Shown here: positions 1 to 9,775 of the stretch, one piece after another
How the letters are laid out: the number at the start of each line of letters is the position of its first letter
How positions within the stretch are numbered: the stretch's first letter is position 1
Source of the DNA: Sphaerospermopsis sp. SIO1G1
Lineage (GTDB): Bacteria > Cyanobacteriota > Cyanobacteriia > Cyanobacteriales > Nostocaceae
Direction: 5' to 3'
Assembly: GCA_010672785.1 (NCBI GenBank)
Contig: JAAHFX010000002.1
Location: 1,056,411 to 1,120,410, forward strand
Length of the DNA stretch: 64,000 nt
Notes under the pieces: model-generated
What the model saw: only the letters and a program-made list of their open reading frames with translations
What the model was told of the DNA's origin: nothing
The model's database searches: none
Position numbers and translations under genes: made by a program

Positions 1-459
1 AATAATCCCCATGCTCAAGCTGCCATTAAGGCACAAAATTATGGTGTAAAATCTGTACTTTTAAATCATCGTAATTACAAAACTCGTGAAGATTTAGACC
101 GACAAATTATCCAAACCCTACATCAGCATGATGTAGAATATGTAATTATGGCTGGTTGGATGCGTTTAGTTACACAAGAATTAATTGATGCTTTTCCTGA
201 TAAAATCGTTAATATTCATCCCAGTTTATTACCCAGTTTTAAAGGTGTTAAGGCCGTTGAACAAGCTTTGACAGCAGGTGTAAAAATTACAGGTTGTACT
301 GTGCATTTTGTCTGTTTAGCAATGGATAGTGGACCGATTTTAATGCAGGCGGCTGTGCCAATTTTACCTAACGACACAGTAGAAACACTGCACGCAAGAA
401 TTCAAGTCCAAGAACATCGCATTTTACCACTAGCGATCGCATCACTTGCTGCTAAGTGA
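1..459 (+). CDS. purN: Phosphoribosylglycinamide formyltransferase (PurN), 3' part
   Basis: Transfers a formyl group from 10-formyl-tetrahydrofolate to GAR in purine synthesis, in the cytoplasm. The reading frame is open from base 1, so the 5' end lies outside the window. Family signatures visible are NNPHA at the very start, HPSLLPSFKG, GCTVHFV and DSGPILMQA; the Asn-His-Asp catalytic set of GART enzymes is represented by these blocks. The C-terminus (IQVQEHRILPLAIA) is typical of cyanobacterial PurN. About 152 residues are present of a usual ~200. An internal ATG at 148 is not the real start because conserved coding sequence precedes it. Confidence 0.93.
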   Translation, partial: NNPHAQAAIKAQNYGVKSVLLNHRNYKTREDLDRQIIQTLHQHDVEYVIMAGWMRLVTQELIDAFPDKIVNIHPSLLPSFKGVKAVEQALTAGVKITGCTVHFVCLAMDSGPILMQAAVPILPNDTVETLHARIQVQEHRILPLAIASLAAK

Positions 460-527
460 TAGATGATATGGGAAAATGATGATATAAAATATTACCAACT
501 CACATGAGAAAATATGAGGATATTGCT

Positions 528-1970
528 ATGTCAAATTTAAAAAGACCAATCAAGTTTGGTACTGACGGATGGCGGGGTGTAATAGCTGATGAATTCACCT
601 TTGAACGTTTAGCATTAGTAGCACCAGTTGCGGCTCAAGTACTACTTGATACTTATTATTCCCATGTAGGCAACCGTACCATCATTGTAGGTTATGATCG
701 TCGCTTCATGGCAGAAAATTTTGCCCGTGTAGTTGCAGATGCGGTAAAAGCCGTGGGTTTTGATGTTATATTTAGTAGCAGTTATGCACCAACTCCCGCT
801 TTTAGCTGGGCAGCAAAAGACTTAAATGCTCTAGGTGCGCTAGTAATTACCGCCAGTCATAACCCCGGAAAATACTTAGGTTTAAAAGTCAAAAGTGCCT
901 TTGGTGGCTCAGTACCCCCAGAAGTTACTAAACAAATAGAAAAACTACTCACAGCGGAAATACCCACAACCTCAACACCAGGAAAAGAAAGCACATTTGA
1001 TCCTTGGCCTAGTTACTGTCAAGCATTAGAAAAGAAAGTAGATATAGAGAAAATTAGACAAGCAATATCAGCAGATAAATTAACATTATTTACCGACGTT
1101 ATGCACGGTGCTGCTGCTAGTGGTTTAGGTAGATTATTAGGAGAAAAAGTCAGAGAAATTAACAGTGATCGTGATCCTTTATTTGAAAATGGAGCGCCTG
1201 AACCTTTACCAAAATATCTCTCAAAATTATTTACAAACATCAAAAATCACGACCAAAATAATCATTCACCCTTAACAGTAGGATTAGTATTTGATGGTGA
1301 TTGCGATCGCATTGCAGCGGTAGATAAAAATGCTAATTTTCTCAGTTCGCAAATATTAATTCCCATCTTAATAGATCACCTCAAAACCAGACGCAACTTT
1401 ACCGGAGAAATAGTTAAAACTGTCAGTGGTTCTGATTTAATTCCCCTAGTTGCGAAATCATTAAATTTGGAAGTTTTTGAAACTGCCGTAGGTTATAAAT
1501 ATATAGCTGATCGAATGTTAGATACAGAAGTATTATTAGGTGGAGAAGAATCTGGAGGAATTGGTTATGGTAGTCATATTCCTGAAAGAGACGCTTTACT
1601 GTCAGCATTATACGTATTAGAAGCGGTAGTAGAATCTGGTTTAGATTTGGGTGAATATTATCAGCAACTCCAACAAAGAACTAACTTTTCCTCAGCTTAT
1701 GATCGGATAGATTTACCATTAGCAAGTATGGAAGTGAGAAGTAAGTTATTACAACAATTAGAAAGCCAACCTTTAACAGAAATAGCAGGTAAGGAAGTTC
1801 TTAATTGTAATACAATAGATGGCTATAAATTCCGTCTAGCTGATCAAAGTTGGTTAATGATTCGGTTTAGTGGTACTGAACCAGTGTTACGTCTTTATTG
1901 TGAAGCACCAACCCTAGAACAAGTTCATCAAACATTAAATTGGGCAAAAAGTTGGGCTGAATCAAATTAA
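528..1970 (+). CDS. Phosphoglucomutase/phosphomannomutase family protein
   Basis: Alpha-D-phosphohexomutase, interconverting hexose 1- and 6-phosphates (glucose and/or mannose) for glycogen, sucrose or cell-wall sugar supply. Seen: N-terminal FGTDGWRG, the phosphoserine loop TASHNPG (Ser110), the metal loop DGDCDR (Asp256 onwards), the sugar loop GGEESGG and the phosphate-binding RFSGTEP near the C-terminus. At 480 residues it matches the shorter cyanobacterial paralogue rather than the ~550-residue Pgm. I start at 528 because GAGG lies 8 bases upstream and the homologous N-terminus begins just after; the frame is open to an ATG at 504. Substrate preference cannot be told from sequence. Confidence 0.9.
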   Translation: MSNLKRPIKFGTDGWRGVIADEFTFERLALVAPVAAQVLLDTYYSHVGNRTIIVGYDRRFMAENFARVVADAVKAVGFDVIFSSSYAPTPAFSWAAKDLNALGALVITASHNPGKYLGLKVKSAFGGSVPPEVTKQIEKLLTAEIPTTSTPGKESTFDPWPSYCQALEKKVDIEKIRQAISADKLTLFTDVMHGAAASGLGRLLGEKVREINSDRDPLFENGAPEPLPKYLSKLFTNIKNHDQNNHSPLTVGLVFDGDCDRIAAVDKNANFLSSQILIPILIDHLKTRRNFTGEIVKTVSGSDLIPLVAKSLNLEVFETAVGYKYIADRMLDTEVLLGGEESGGIGYGSHIPERDALLSALYVLEAVVESGLDLGEYYQQLQQRTNFSSAYDRIDLPLASMEVRSKLLQQLESQPLTEIAGKEVLNCNTIDGYKFRLADQSWLMIRFSGTEPVLRLYCEAPTLEQVHQTLNWAKSWAESN

Positions 1971-1982
1971 TAGGTAATAGCT

Positions 1983-2018
1983 AATAGGTAATTGGTTGAT
2001 CTTTTACTATTACCTATT
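1983..2018. terminator. Hairpin between convergent genes
   Basis: Ten-base arms AATAGGTAAT (1983-1992) and ATTACCTATT (2009-2018) around a 16-base loop, between the stop of the phosphohexomutase and the stop of the phosphodiesterase. T-rich sequence follows on both strands, so it may end transcription from both sides. The sequence also looks like the short repeats common between genes here. Confidence 0.5.
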
Positions 2019-2040
2019 TCTTCTCAACCACAAATTTTTA

Positions 2041-2994
2041 CTACTTATTTTTCACCATTACCGCAGTATCTGTAAAATCGCTAAATACCCCATCTATACC
2101 TAACTCAAAAAATAATTCATATTCCCCTTCAGGGTAGTTATAAAAATCAACAGGTAAAAAATCATTTTCATTACGAAAAGTCCAAGCATGAACTAATAAA
2201 TTCTCTGCATGAGCATTTTTTATTAAAGGTGTGGGTGGGAGTATTTGATTATTTTCATTTCTGGGAACAATCAAGTTTTTATTAACTCCTATTCCTTGAG
2301 CATATTCAGCTACTTTTTTTAAACCTATAGGAGTAATTATATCTTCATAAGTTGCCAAATTACCACTAACTACAAAATCATAAGGTTTACCTACATTATT
2401 AATTAATTGTATTAAAGGTAAATCCGTTTGTTGTGATAATTCCTGTAAGTTAGTAACTTCAAAAGATTGAATAAATATAGGTACTTTAATTCCAGATAAT
2501 GCTTTTAATAAAGGTAGTTCTAATGGTAAACTAATGGACTGAAAATAACTGGGATGTTTTGTTTCTGGATAAATTCCTACTTGATATTTTGTTGCTAATT
2601 TTATAATTTCTTCCAGAGTAGGAATCGTTAAACAACCATGATAAGCTGTATTTTGCGGACGAATTTCTGGTATACGTTCCCTAACTGTGAGAGTCTTGAT
2701 TTCAGCTAAAGTTAAATCTTCAGTAAACCAACCAGTTATAGTTTCTCCATCAATAATTTTTGTGGTTTTTAAATGTGCAAATTCCGGATGTTCAGCAATA
2801 TCCGTAGTTTGAGAAATTTCATTTTCATGTCTAGCAATTAAAACTCCATCTTTGCTAATTACTAAATCTGGTTCAATATAATCAGCACCTAATTCAATTG
2901 CTAATTGATATCCAGCTAATGTATGTTCAGGACGATATCCACTCGCTCCTCGATGAGCTATGATAACGGGTATTTGTTGATTTTTATTTTTCAT
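2041..2994 (-). CDS. Glycerophosphodiester phosphodiesterase (GlpQ/UgpQ family)
   Basis: Hydrolyses glycerophosphodiesters (deacylated phospholipids) to glycerol 3-phosphate plus alcohol. The GDPD TIM-barrel signatures are clear: IIAHRGASGYRPEHT at residues 12-25 (catalytic His and Arg), then IEPDLVISKDG (metal-binding Glu and Asp) and RHEN. The length of 317 fits the GlpQ-like subgroup, which carries an insertion after the second motif. There is no signal peptide, so a cytoplasmic location is likely. It is convergent with the phosphohexomutase and divergent from the VWA gene; no linked glycerol 3-phosphate transporter is seen. Confidence 0.9.
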   Translation of the reverse strand: MKNKNQQIPVIIAHRGASGYRPEHTLAGYQLAIELGADYIEPDLVISKDGVLIARHENEISQTTDIAEHPEFAHLKTTKIIDGETITGWFTEDLTLAEIKTLTVRERIPEIRPQNTAYHGCLTIPTLEEIIKLATKYQVGIYPETKHPSYFQSISLPLELPLLKALSGIKVPIFIQSFEVTNLQELSQQTDLPLIQLINNVGKPYDFVVSGNLATYEDIITPIGLKKVAEYAQGIGVNKNLIVPRNENNQILPPTPLIKNAHAENLLVHAWTFRNENDFLPVDFYNYPEGEYELFFELGIDGVFSDFTDTAVMVKNK

Positions 2995-3139
2995 TTAATA
3001 TCAATATTTAACTATGCCTGTATTTTAACTGAATCTTTGATGAATATAATCATTAATTATTACAATATTTTACAGTAACTCTAGTTATAGAATTAAAATA
3101 ATTAGAATAAAAGTATACCATCAATCCAAACTTGTAATT

Positions 3140-4204
3140 ATGACTAGCAATAATATAGAAGTAGTATTCAGTTTTGATACCACAGGAAGTATGTATCCTT
3201 GCTTGACTCAGGTGCGGAAAAAACTCAAAAATACTGTGACTAGATTGATGAATGAATTGACTTTAATTAAAATAGGAATTATCGCACATGGTGATTATTG
3301 TGATGCAGATTCAACCTACGTTACCAAAATATTGGATCTCTCTGGAGATGTAGATAAAATTTGTGATTTTGTCCAAAATGTTGAACCAACTTTTGGGGGA
3401 GATGCACCAGAATGTTATGAGTTAGTGTTACATGAAACCCAATCTTTATCTTGGTCAAAATCTGCTAATAAATCATTAGTTTTAATTGGTGATGATATCC
3501 CTCACCCACCAGCACATAATCCCCAAAAATTAAATTGGCGTAAAGAATTAGATAAATTAAGTGTTAATGAAATCACAGTTTACGGAGTGCAAGCACTTAA
3601 TCGTCCTCATGCAACACCGTTTTATCAAGAATTAGCAGAAAAATCCGCTGGTTTTCATATTACCTTAGATCAATTTTCTTATATTACCGATTTATTTTTA
3701 GCTGTTTGTTATCAACAATCTTCAAATGAACAATTGCAAGCTTATGAACAAGAGATAATTGAGCAAGGGAGAATGAGTCGGGGATTAAATAAAGTATTTA
3801 ATTCGATGATGAAAAGAGAAGGAGTTTCTTATTATGAAGAAAGTGATTTAAAAGCTGTTCCTCCGGGAAGGTTTCAGGTTTTAGAGGTAGAGGAGAATAT
3901 TTCTATTAAAGCTTTTGTTTTGGAAAATGGATTAAGATTTAAAGTCGGACGAGGATTTTATGAATTCACGAAAACAGAAACTATCCAAGCTAAAAAAGAA
4001 GTTATTTTAATGGATAGGAAAACAGGTGATTTATTTGCAGGAAGTTCAGCTAGGGAAATGTTAGGTTTACCTATGGATGCAAGTATTAGAATTAAACCAA
4101 GCAATTTAGAACAATATGTGGTATTTGTACAAAGCACTTCAGCTAACCGTAAGTTAATTGGTAAAACTAGATTTTTATATGAGGTGGAAGACTGGGATAT
4201 TTAA
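3140..4204 (+). CDS. VWA-domain protein
   Basis: Starts directly with a von Willebrand A domain: VVFSFDTTGSM at residues 8-18 is the metal-ion-dependent adhesion (MIDAS) motif, of the DxTGS form. The domain runs to about residue 190, with GGDAPE (about 90-95) and LIGDDIPHPP as further MIDAS-loop regions. The remaining ~160 residues are unassigned and contain a region (about 245-350) reminiscent of a small beta-rich ligand-binding domain. No signal peptide. Intracellular VWA proteins often act with ATPases or as assembly factors, but no partner is adjacent. Function unknown. Confidence 0.8.
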   Translation: MTSNNIEVVFSFDTTGSMYPCLTQVRKKLKNTVTRLMNELTLIKIGIIAHGDYCDADSTYVTKILDLSGDVDKICDFVQNVEPTFGGDAPECYELVLHETQSLSWSKSANKSLVLIGDDIPHPPAHNPQKLNWRKELDKLSVNEITVYGVQALNRPHATPFYQELAEKSAGFHITLDQFSYITDLFLAVCYQQSSNEQLQAYEQEIIEQGRMSRGLNKVFNSMMKREGVSYYEESDLKAVPPGRFQVLEVEENISIKAFVLENGLRFKVGRGFYEFTKTETIQAKKEVILMDRKTGDLFAGSSAREMLGLPMDASIRIKPSNLEQYVVFVQSTSANRKLIGKTRFLYEVEDWDI

Positions 4205-4228
4205 AAATAAAAATCAATAATATCCATA

Positions 4229-4255
4229 GGGTGTGTTAGCAAAGCGTAACGCACC
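4229..4255. repeat. Imperfect palindrome GGTGTGTTA...TAACGCACC
   Basis: Arms GGTGTGTTA and TAACGCACC (one G-T type mismatch) flank a short centre. A related arrangement, GCGTTACG...TAACACACC, lies at 53791-53818. This is a common dispersed hairpin in cyanobacterial genomes. It sits 200 bases upstream of ligA in a 246-base gap with no other visible content. Confidence 0.6.
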
Positions 4256-4393
4256 AAATATTTGATTATTTGTAATGCTAAATAGACAATTATTCATATC
4301 ATATCCTATTAGTTATATAATTCCATGCAGCTTCATATTAAATAGCTATAATCTTATTGATGACTTGACGAAATAAGATAGATTTAAAATTGA

Positions 4394-6496
<2,103 letters not shown>

Positions 6497-6506
6497 TATA
6501 TTGTAG

Positions 6507-6537
6507 GTTGGGTTGAGGAAAGGAAACCCAACTTTTT
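6507..6537 (+). terminator. Terminator after ligA
   Basis: GTTGGGTT (6507-6514) pairs with AACCCAAC (6525-6532) and is followed by TTTTT, 10 bases past the ligA stop codon. The sequence GTAGGTTGGGTTGAGG...AAACCCAAC is also a widespread cyanobacterial repeat, so the terminator may have been recruited from a repeat. Confidence 0.75.
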
Positions 6538-6943
6538 GATCATGAATGTCTCACGCAGAGTCGCAGAGTCGCAGAGAGGAGAAAGGAGTGTATTTTCTGC
6601 CAAAATACCAGAAAGTGGCTATTGTTGCTATCAATCACTTATTCATGAAAGAGAATACATTATGGTTGAGGGTATTAGGAAAAGGTAAAATTCAAACATA
6701 AGCTATCAGTAAAGTTATTGAACTTTCCCAAGAGTATGATAAATGAGATGAATTAGTAGAAATATTTAGGATTGAATAGTAATGTCAACAATAAATAGGA
6801 AAGGGAATTATATCGTTTCCAGGTGCATCGGTATTATTTATTAACTATCTCCCTTTGCAATATCAATACTTTGAGGGAAAACATATCATTCCGATGCTAA
6901 CGTATTTGATATTAATTATGAGTTTATCACCAGATAGCAATAA
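6538..6943. other. Intergenic stretch with gene debris
   Basis: Holds a CGCAGAGT-type short repeat near 6549-6578, the decayed Rpn-like fragment, and then a 48-codon open stretch (6801-6947, + strand) containing FPGASVLF and LPLQYQYFEGK. That stretch has no start codon at its beginning and runs into the 3' end of the CDPS gene. I could not assign it; it may be a second gene remnant. Suggests an insertion/deletion-prone site. Confidence 0.5.
6594..6779 (+). pseudogene. Decayed remnant of an Rpn/DUF4351-type gene
   Basis: One frame reads VAIVAINHLF, ENTLWLRVLGKGKIQ, stop, AISKVIELSQEYDK, stop, DELVEIFRIE, stop. The TLWLRVLGKGK.Q..AI pattern is what I recall from the C-terminal half of the PD-(D/E)XK nuclease-like Rpn/DUF4351 proteins that are numerous in cyanobacteria. 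In-frame stops and the missing N-terminal half show that it is dead. Assignment is from memory of the family pattern, not from a search. Confidence 0.5.
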
Positions 6944-7651
6944 TTAGCGTGTTTTAAAGTGGAGGGATACTACAATTAGTTCTTTAATTTCTTTAAAAAG
7001 ATATGGATATTCTCCGTTCACAATTTCAGTGAGTGTACTAAAAGTTCCAGGATATACCATAACTGATAATCCCCGCTTTTGAAGACAAGCAAAAATAGCA
7101 AACTCTTCTAAGAAATATTCACAAGATCGGCGGATACGTTCTTTTAGTAATATATCATCTAGATTAGTAGTTTTTCTAGAGTGATATTTTCGTCCAAACG
7201 ATTCAACTGATGAGCGAAAATTAGGATCACTCTCAAAAAAATCCCGAAGATATTGATAAAATTGTTTATAGTCTTCTGATTCCTGAATTTGGCTACAAGT
7301 CTCGAAAGTAAATTGAGTTTTTCCTGGAAAATCATGGAAAATATTTTCATTTTCCTCAATGAAAGAACTACCCATTTTCAAACCTTCAATCAGCGATATT
7401 TCTGGTTTAACGGATTTAGTTGTTTCCAATGTAATACGATGAATACTATCTCCAACTAATACTACACAGTATTTGAATCTCCTGGAAATCCACTCAGCTA
7501 ATGCTTTGAGTTTTTCTGGGGTAAAATTTTTGTTTTCAAGACTTACTCCCAAAAAACAAGATTCAAATTGTTCAAAACTCATTCTCGCTGACTGGGGAGC
7601 AACAGAATCAACTTTAGCTCGGTATTTCGACTCAGGCATAATTTGTATCAT
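6944..7651 (-). CDS. tRNA-dependent cyclodipeptide synthase (CDPS)
   Basis: CDPSs use two aminoacyl-tRNAs to make a cyclic dipeptide (diketopiperazine). The protein (235 aa, normal for the family) aligns by eye with AlbC and YvmC: GVSLENKNF carries the acyl-accepting Ser at residue 37, AEWISRRF follows as in the family, and EDYKQFYQYLRDFFE matches the conserved YRxxRExxxxxFxE region. CEYFLEEFAIF places Tyr179 and Glu183 where AlbC has Tyr178 and Glu182, and VMVYPG places Tyr200-Pro201 at the AlbC Tyr202-His203 position. No P450, oxidase, methyltransferase or prenyltransferase gene is next to it, so it appears to act alone. Start is the ATG at 7651; an ATG four codons in is also possible. Amino-acid specificity is unknown. 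Confidence 0.85.
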   Translation of the reverse strand: MIQIMPESKYRAKVDSVAPQSARMSFEQFESCFLGVSLENKNFTPEKLKALAEWISRRFKYCVVLVGDSIHRITLETTKSVKPEISLIEGLKMGSSFIEENENIFHDFPGKTQFTFETCSQIQESEDYKQFYQYLRDFFESDPNFRSSVESFGRKYHSRKTTNLDDILLKERIRRSCEYFLEEFAIFACLQKRGLSVMVYPGTFSTLTEIVNGEYPYLFKEIKELIVVSLHFKTR

Positions 7652-7901
7652 TAATTTTATGTTATGGTTTTAAGTTACATTAATTTTAGCTAAAAATGAG
7701 AATTCGATAGTGATATTTGAATTTGCTTTGCGATCGCGAAAGATACCTAAATTACATAACACCTAAAGTTACTGATCATACCATAAAAACAATCCTGCAA
7801 AAAGTCTAATAACATTCAAGCAGAAACTATAGTCTAAAAATTCTGATATCCTGAGAAGAAATGATAAATTATAAGATAATTTAGATAATTGTTTGATATC
7901 C

Positions 7902-8402
7902 ATGAATTACCTGATTGCCGTATTACCAGATCGTATTCAAGCTGAAGCTGCTTCCGTAGGTTTAGAAAAAGAAGGTATTGATAGCACTATTTTAGGGAAA
8001 GGTTATAAAACTGCTGATGAGTTTGGTTTAATTGATCCTAATGAAGAAGCGAAAAAACAAGTAAAATTAATGGCATTTTGGTTAATCCCATTCGGATTTT
8101 TTGCAGGTGCTACCTTTAGTTTAATCACAGGTTTAGATACCTTTGCTTGGGCCGGGGAAATCGGTAATCATGTGATTGGTGGTATACTCGGCGCTGGTAG
8201 TGGTGCAATGGGTAGTGTCTTTGTTGGTGGTGGTGTTGGTTTGGTGTTTGGTGGTGGAGACGCTTTACCCTACCGTAACCGTTTGAATGCAGGTAAATAT
8301 ATTGTCGTAGTCCAAGGTTCAGAAATTCTCACCCGTCAAGCTACTCGCATTTTACGCCAATATGACCCAGAAAATATCCAAGGTTATGCAGAAAATGGGT
8401 GA
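7902..8402 (+). CDS. Conserved hypothetical membrane protein, glycine-rich
   Basis: 166 residues. The N-terminal ~60 residues are soluble (MNYLIAVLPDRIQAEAASVGL, suggestive of a small alpha/beta fold that binds or senses something), followed by two hydrophobic segments (about 62-82 and 95-125). The second is rich in glycine (GGILGAGSGAMGSVFVGGGVG), like a glycine-zipper membrane segment. The C-terminal ~40 residues repeat the soluble style (KYIVVVQGSEILTRQATRIL). I start at the ATG at 7902; the frame is also open from a TTG at 7893. I do not recognise a named family; function unknown. Confidence 0.75.
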   Translation: MNYLIAVLPDRIQAEAASVGLEKEGIDSTILGKGYKTADEFGLIDPNEEAKKQVKLMAFWLIPFGFFAGATFSLITGLDTFAWAGEIGNHVIGGILGAGSGAMGSVFVGGGVGLVFGGGDALPYRNRLNAGKYIVVVQGSEILTRQATRILRQYDPENIQGYAENG

Positions 8403-8453
8403 TTAATCACCAATCACCAATCACCAATCACCAATCACCAATCACCAATCACC
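8403..8453 (+). repeat. 7-bp tandem repeat AATCACC, about seven copies
   Basis: Heptamer AATCACC repeated across the whole gap between the membrane protein stop and the ATG of the S4-domain gene. It belongs to the STRR class of 7-bp tandem repeats known in Nostocales. The array runs right up to the start codon, so no Shine-Dalgarno sequence can be seen for the next gene. Confidence 0.9.
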
Positions 8454-9233
8454 ATGTTACCAAGAGAAGAAATTTTAAAAGGTGTGGAAAATCGGGATAG
8501 TATTGCCCGTGTAATTGACCAAGCAGAGCAAGCTATAAAGACCTGGGAAGTGGTCTTAACTGATTTTTTGTCTCCACCTGAGTTGGCGGAAATTGAAAGG
8601 TCTTTTAGCCGTTTGACAGAGGTGCATTTAGTGGTTTGGGGTGGATATCCACAAGCGGAAAGAAAAAGAGTGGCGATCGCTCGTTCTGAATTGCCTTTAG
8701 ATGAGTCTCAAGTTGCGCTAACTGCTATAGAAATTGCTGGTAATTTCTTGTTTGATACAGCTACCCATCGAGATTTTTTAGGAGCAATGTTGGGTACAGG
8801 AATTGTCAGAGAAAAAACAGGAGATATTATTATTTTGGGGGAAAGAGGAGCGCAAGCAATTGTAATTCCTGAATTGGTAGAATTTCTAGAAATGAGTTTA
8901 AAACAAGTGCGTTCTGTACCAGTGAAAACTCAACCAATTGATATTAATGAATTAAAAATAAGAGAACCTAAAAAGAAAGAGTTAACAACTGTGGAAGCAT
9001 CATTAAGGTTAGATGCGATCGCTTCTGCTGGGTTCGGAATGTCTAGGAGTAAGATGGTAAATTTAATTGACTCTGGAGATGTACGAGTAAATTGGAAGGA
9101 AATTACCCAAGCAAGTTCACAGGTGAAAACTGGAGATTTAATTGCAATTCGCGGAAAAGGACGTTTGGAAGTTGGGGAAATAGCTATTACTAAAAAAGAA
9201 CGTTATCGCATTCAGTTAACTAGATATGTGTAA
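8454..9233 (+). CDS. Photosystem II S4-domain protein (YlmH-like)
   Basis: Cyanobacterial/plastid RNA-binding protein of the YlmH-type family annotated as photosystem II S4 domain protein; the role in PSII is inferred from phylogenetic distribution and not proven by sequence. 259 residues: an N-terminal YlmH-like region (about 1-165, with THRDFLGAMLGTGIVREKTGDI, here shown by HRDFLGA and GDIIILGERGAQ) and a C-terminal S4 RNA-binding domain from about 183 (LRLDAIASAGFGMSRSK, DSGDVRVNWK, GDLIAIRGKGRLEV). Start is the ATG directly abutting the heptad repeat. Confidence 0.88.
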   Translation: MLPREEILKGVENRDSIARVIDQAEQAIKTWEVVLTDFLSPPELAEIERSFSRLTEVHLVVWGGYPQAERKRVAIARSELPLDESQVALTAIEIAGNFLFDTATHRDFLGAMLGTGIVREKTGDIIILGERGAQAIVIPELVEFLEMSLKQVRSVPVKTQPIDINELKIREPKKKELTTVEASLRLDAIASAGFGMSRSKMVNLIDSGDVRVNWKEITQASSQVKTGDLIAIRGKGRLEVGEIAITKKERYRIQLTRYV

Positions 9234-9234
9234 T

Positions 9235-9320
9235 TTCAGTTATCAGTTATCAGTTATTCAGTTATCAGTTATCAGTTATCAGTTATCAGTTATCAGTTAT
9301 CAGTTATCAGTTATCAGTTT
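9235..9320 (+). repeat. 7-bp tandem repeat TCAGTTA
   Basis: About twelve copies of the heptamer TCAGTTA with one interruption (TTATTCAG). Same STRR class as the AATCACC array but with a different unit, lying directly after the S4-domain gene. Confidence 0.9.
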
Positions 9321-9375
9321 AATGAGGGATGAGCGATGAGGGAATGGAGAAACAATTAAATAGCAATGAGCAATT

Positions 9376-9639
9376 ATGCTAATTTCAGAAGCAACTCTAA
9401 GATTACTGGTTGAAAATGAAGGATTGACTTTACCAAAACCAGGATCACCACCAAATTTATTAAAGCTATTAGTTACCCAGGGTGTAATTTCACAAACTGA
9501 CTATCAATCATTAATTAATAACTTTGAGTTACGCAATGCGATCGCCCACGGTTTTAAAACTCATCCACTAAATCCGAACTCACTCACTGAACTAATTAAT
9601 ATGACGGAAAATTTATTAGAATCACTAAATACCATTTAA
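9376..9639 (+). CDS. Small HEPN-like protein
   Basis: 87 residues. The centre holds FELRNAIAHGF, an R-x4-H motif (Arg, NAIA, His) typical of HEPN domains, which in toxins, RNases and CRISPR/abortive-infection proteins is the RNase active site. The first 35 residues (LRLLVENEGLTLPKPGSPPNLLKLL) and the last 25 form helices that would complete a minimal HEPN bundle. No MNT antitoxin gene is adjacent, and the frame is closed upstream, so this is either a stand-alone small protein or the surviving C-terminal piece of a longer one. Weak start context. HEPN assignment is by motif only. Confidence 0.6.
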   Translation: MLISEATLRLLVENEGLTLPKPGSPPNLLKLLVTQGVISQTDYQSLINNFELRNAIAHGFKTHPLNPNSLTELINMTENLLESLNTI

Positions 9640-9775
9640 CCCTATTTAGGGTACAGTTATTGTGAATAATAATCGTTACAAGAATTAACCATCCCTCAAA
9701 AAAATAAATACAACCTAAATAATTAAGCCATTTTCCGGTTCACAAATCATAATTGAATGGATAAATGGCTAAGGT

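Noticed and set aside
6801..6947. Small gene of 48 codons downstream of the CDPS
   Set aside because: No start codon at its beginning, overlaps the CDPS 3' end and lies in gene debris; kept only as a note.
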